NCBI RefSeq assembly: GCF_020510425.1
Contig: NZ_JAHBAH010000001.1
Span: 3,515,001-3,579,000, forward strand
Length of the DNA stretch: 64,000 nucleotides
Source of the DNA: Quatrionicoccus australiensis
GTDB taxonomy: Bacteria; Pseudomonadota; Gammaproteobacteria; Burkholderiales; Rhodocyclaceae
Direction of reading: 5' to 3'
Shown: positions 63,672 to 64,000 of the stretch, piece by piece
Numbering within the stretch: position 1 is the first letter of the stretch
Layout of the letters: each line of letters opens with the position of its first letter
Notes under the pieces: generated by a model
What the model saw: only the letters and a program-made list of their open reading frames with translations
The model's database searches: none
What the model was told of the DNA's origin: nothing
Program-made: the position numbers and the translations under genes

Positions 63672-64000
63672 ATGAACGCCCCCCATTCATCCGTCGAATC
63701 GAACCGTCTATGGGACTTGTTGCCCAAGGCGATAAGCACTGTTGTATCTCTTTCTGCGATTGGGTATTTCGTCGGCTGGAAGGAAACGAAGGCTTATTAC
63801 ACGTCAATTGGCGCGAGTTGGGCAGCCGCATCAGTGCCTCCGCTAACCTTGCTTCAACAAAGTGCGAATACCATCATTGCAATCGCATTTGGCGCCTTTT
63901 ACTCATTGACACTGCTCAATGATAATAAGATTACTACACGCAAACTTAGCTGGGCTTGCGCAGCCTTCCTGCTGACTTCTTCGGTATGCCTGCTTGCCTC
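63672..64000 (+). CDS. Partial membrane protein, runs off the window
   Basis: ATG 63672 opens a frame of 109 complete codons without a stop to the window end, preceded by CAAGAG. At least three hydrophobic segments are visible (about residues 22-36, SLSAIGYFVG; 50-77, SWAAASVPPLTLLQQ and IIAIAFGAFYSLTLL; and near 97-109, CAAFLLTSSVCLLA). Family not recognised. It is divergent from the RT and shares its lower GC, so it may belong to the same defence island (inference). Confidence 0.65.
   Translation, partial: MNAPHSSVESNRLWDLLPKAISTVVSLSAIGYFVGWKETKAYYTSIGASWAAASVPPLTLLQQSANTIIAIAFGAFYSLTLLNDNKITTRKLSWACAAFLLTSSVCLLA

Overview
The window is about 64 kb of GC-rich, tightly packed bacterial chromosome. 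Gene content (a phenylacetate CoA-ester pathway of beta-proteobacterial type, many cyclic-di-GMP and chemotaxis proteins, BIME-like CCCTCCCCT repeats, frequent GCGGTCGAC words) suggests a betaproteobacterium, probably Rhodocyclaceae (Dechloromonas/Azonexus-like). This is inference from the sequence alone. No rRNA, tRNA or CRISPR was seen.

Layout. 0-6 kb: a chemotaxis receptor, then a minus-strand operon of an outer-membrane barrel protein, a small periplasmic binding-type protein and a GGDEF/EAL sensor. 6-11.6 kb: alpha/beta hydrolase, AraC regulator divergent from a fosmidomycin-resistance-type exporter (fsr), an L,D-transpeptidase-fold protein, a phosphatase and a methyltransferase. 11.6-15.6 kb: an AT-richer accessory stretch with two lipoproteins, a membrane-anchored unknown, a GGGGACAG inverted repeat and three small genes separated by attC-like sites (an integrase-less cassette array). 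16-26.7 kb: a giant alpha-2-macroglobulin-like protein, small unknowns, a second chemoreceptor and a PaeA/YtfL-type membrane protein.

27-29.5 kb: paaX, paaY and an IclR-type regulator. 29.5-43.3 kb: a signalling block with a REC-HD-GYP protein, two very large hybrid histidine kinases, and a GGDEF/EAL sensor overlapping a PhnD-like binding protein. 44-60.8 kb: the aromatic-acid block. A leftward operon (paaN, paaG, paaH, paaI, paaK, paaJ, a LivK-type binding protein, paaF, a second hydratase) diverges from a rightward operon (ferritin-like diiron protein, ferredoxin reductase, livH, livM, livG and a hemerythrin-LivF fusion). Together they could import an aromatic acid, ligate it to CoA, oxygenate the ring, open it and beta-oxidise it. 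The canonical multicomponent epoxidase PaaABCDE is absent from the window. The diiron protein and its MMO/phenol-hydroxylase-order reductase sit where it would be expected, so they are a candidate alternative ring oxygenase.

61-64 kb: a low-GC two-gene module, a reverse transcriptase with YVDD and an overlapping PD-(D/E)XK-like protein, which looks like an antiphage defence system of the Abi/UG (DRT) kind, followed by a membrane protein that runs off the window.

Start codons were moved inward from the longest frame where a ribosome-binding site, signal peptide or family length supported it; these choices are stated per gene.
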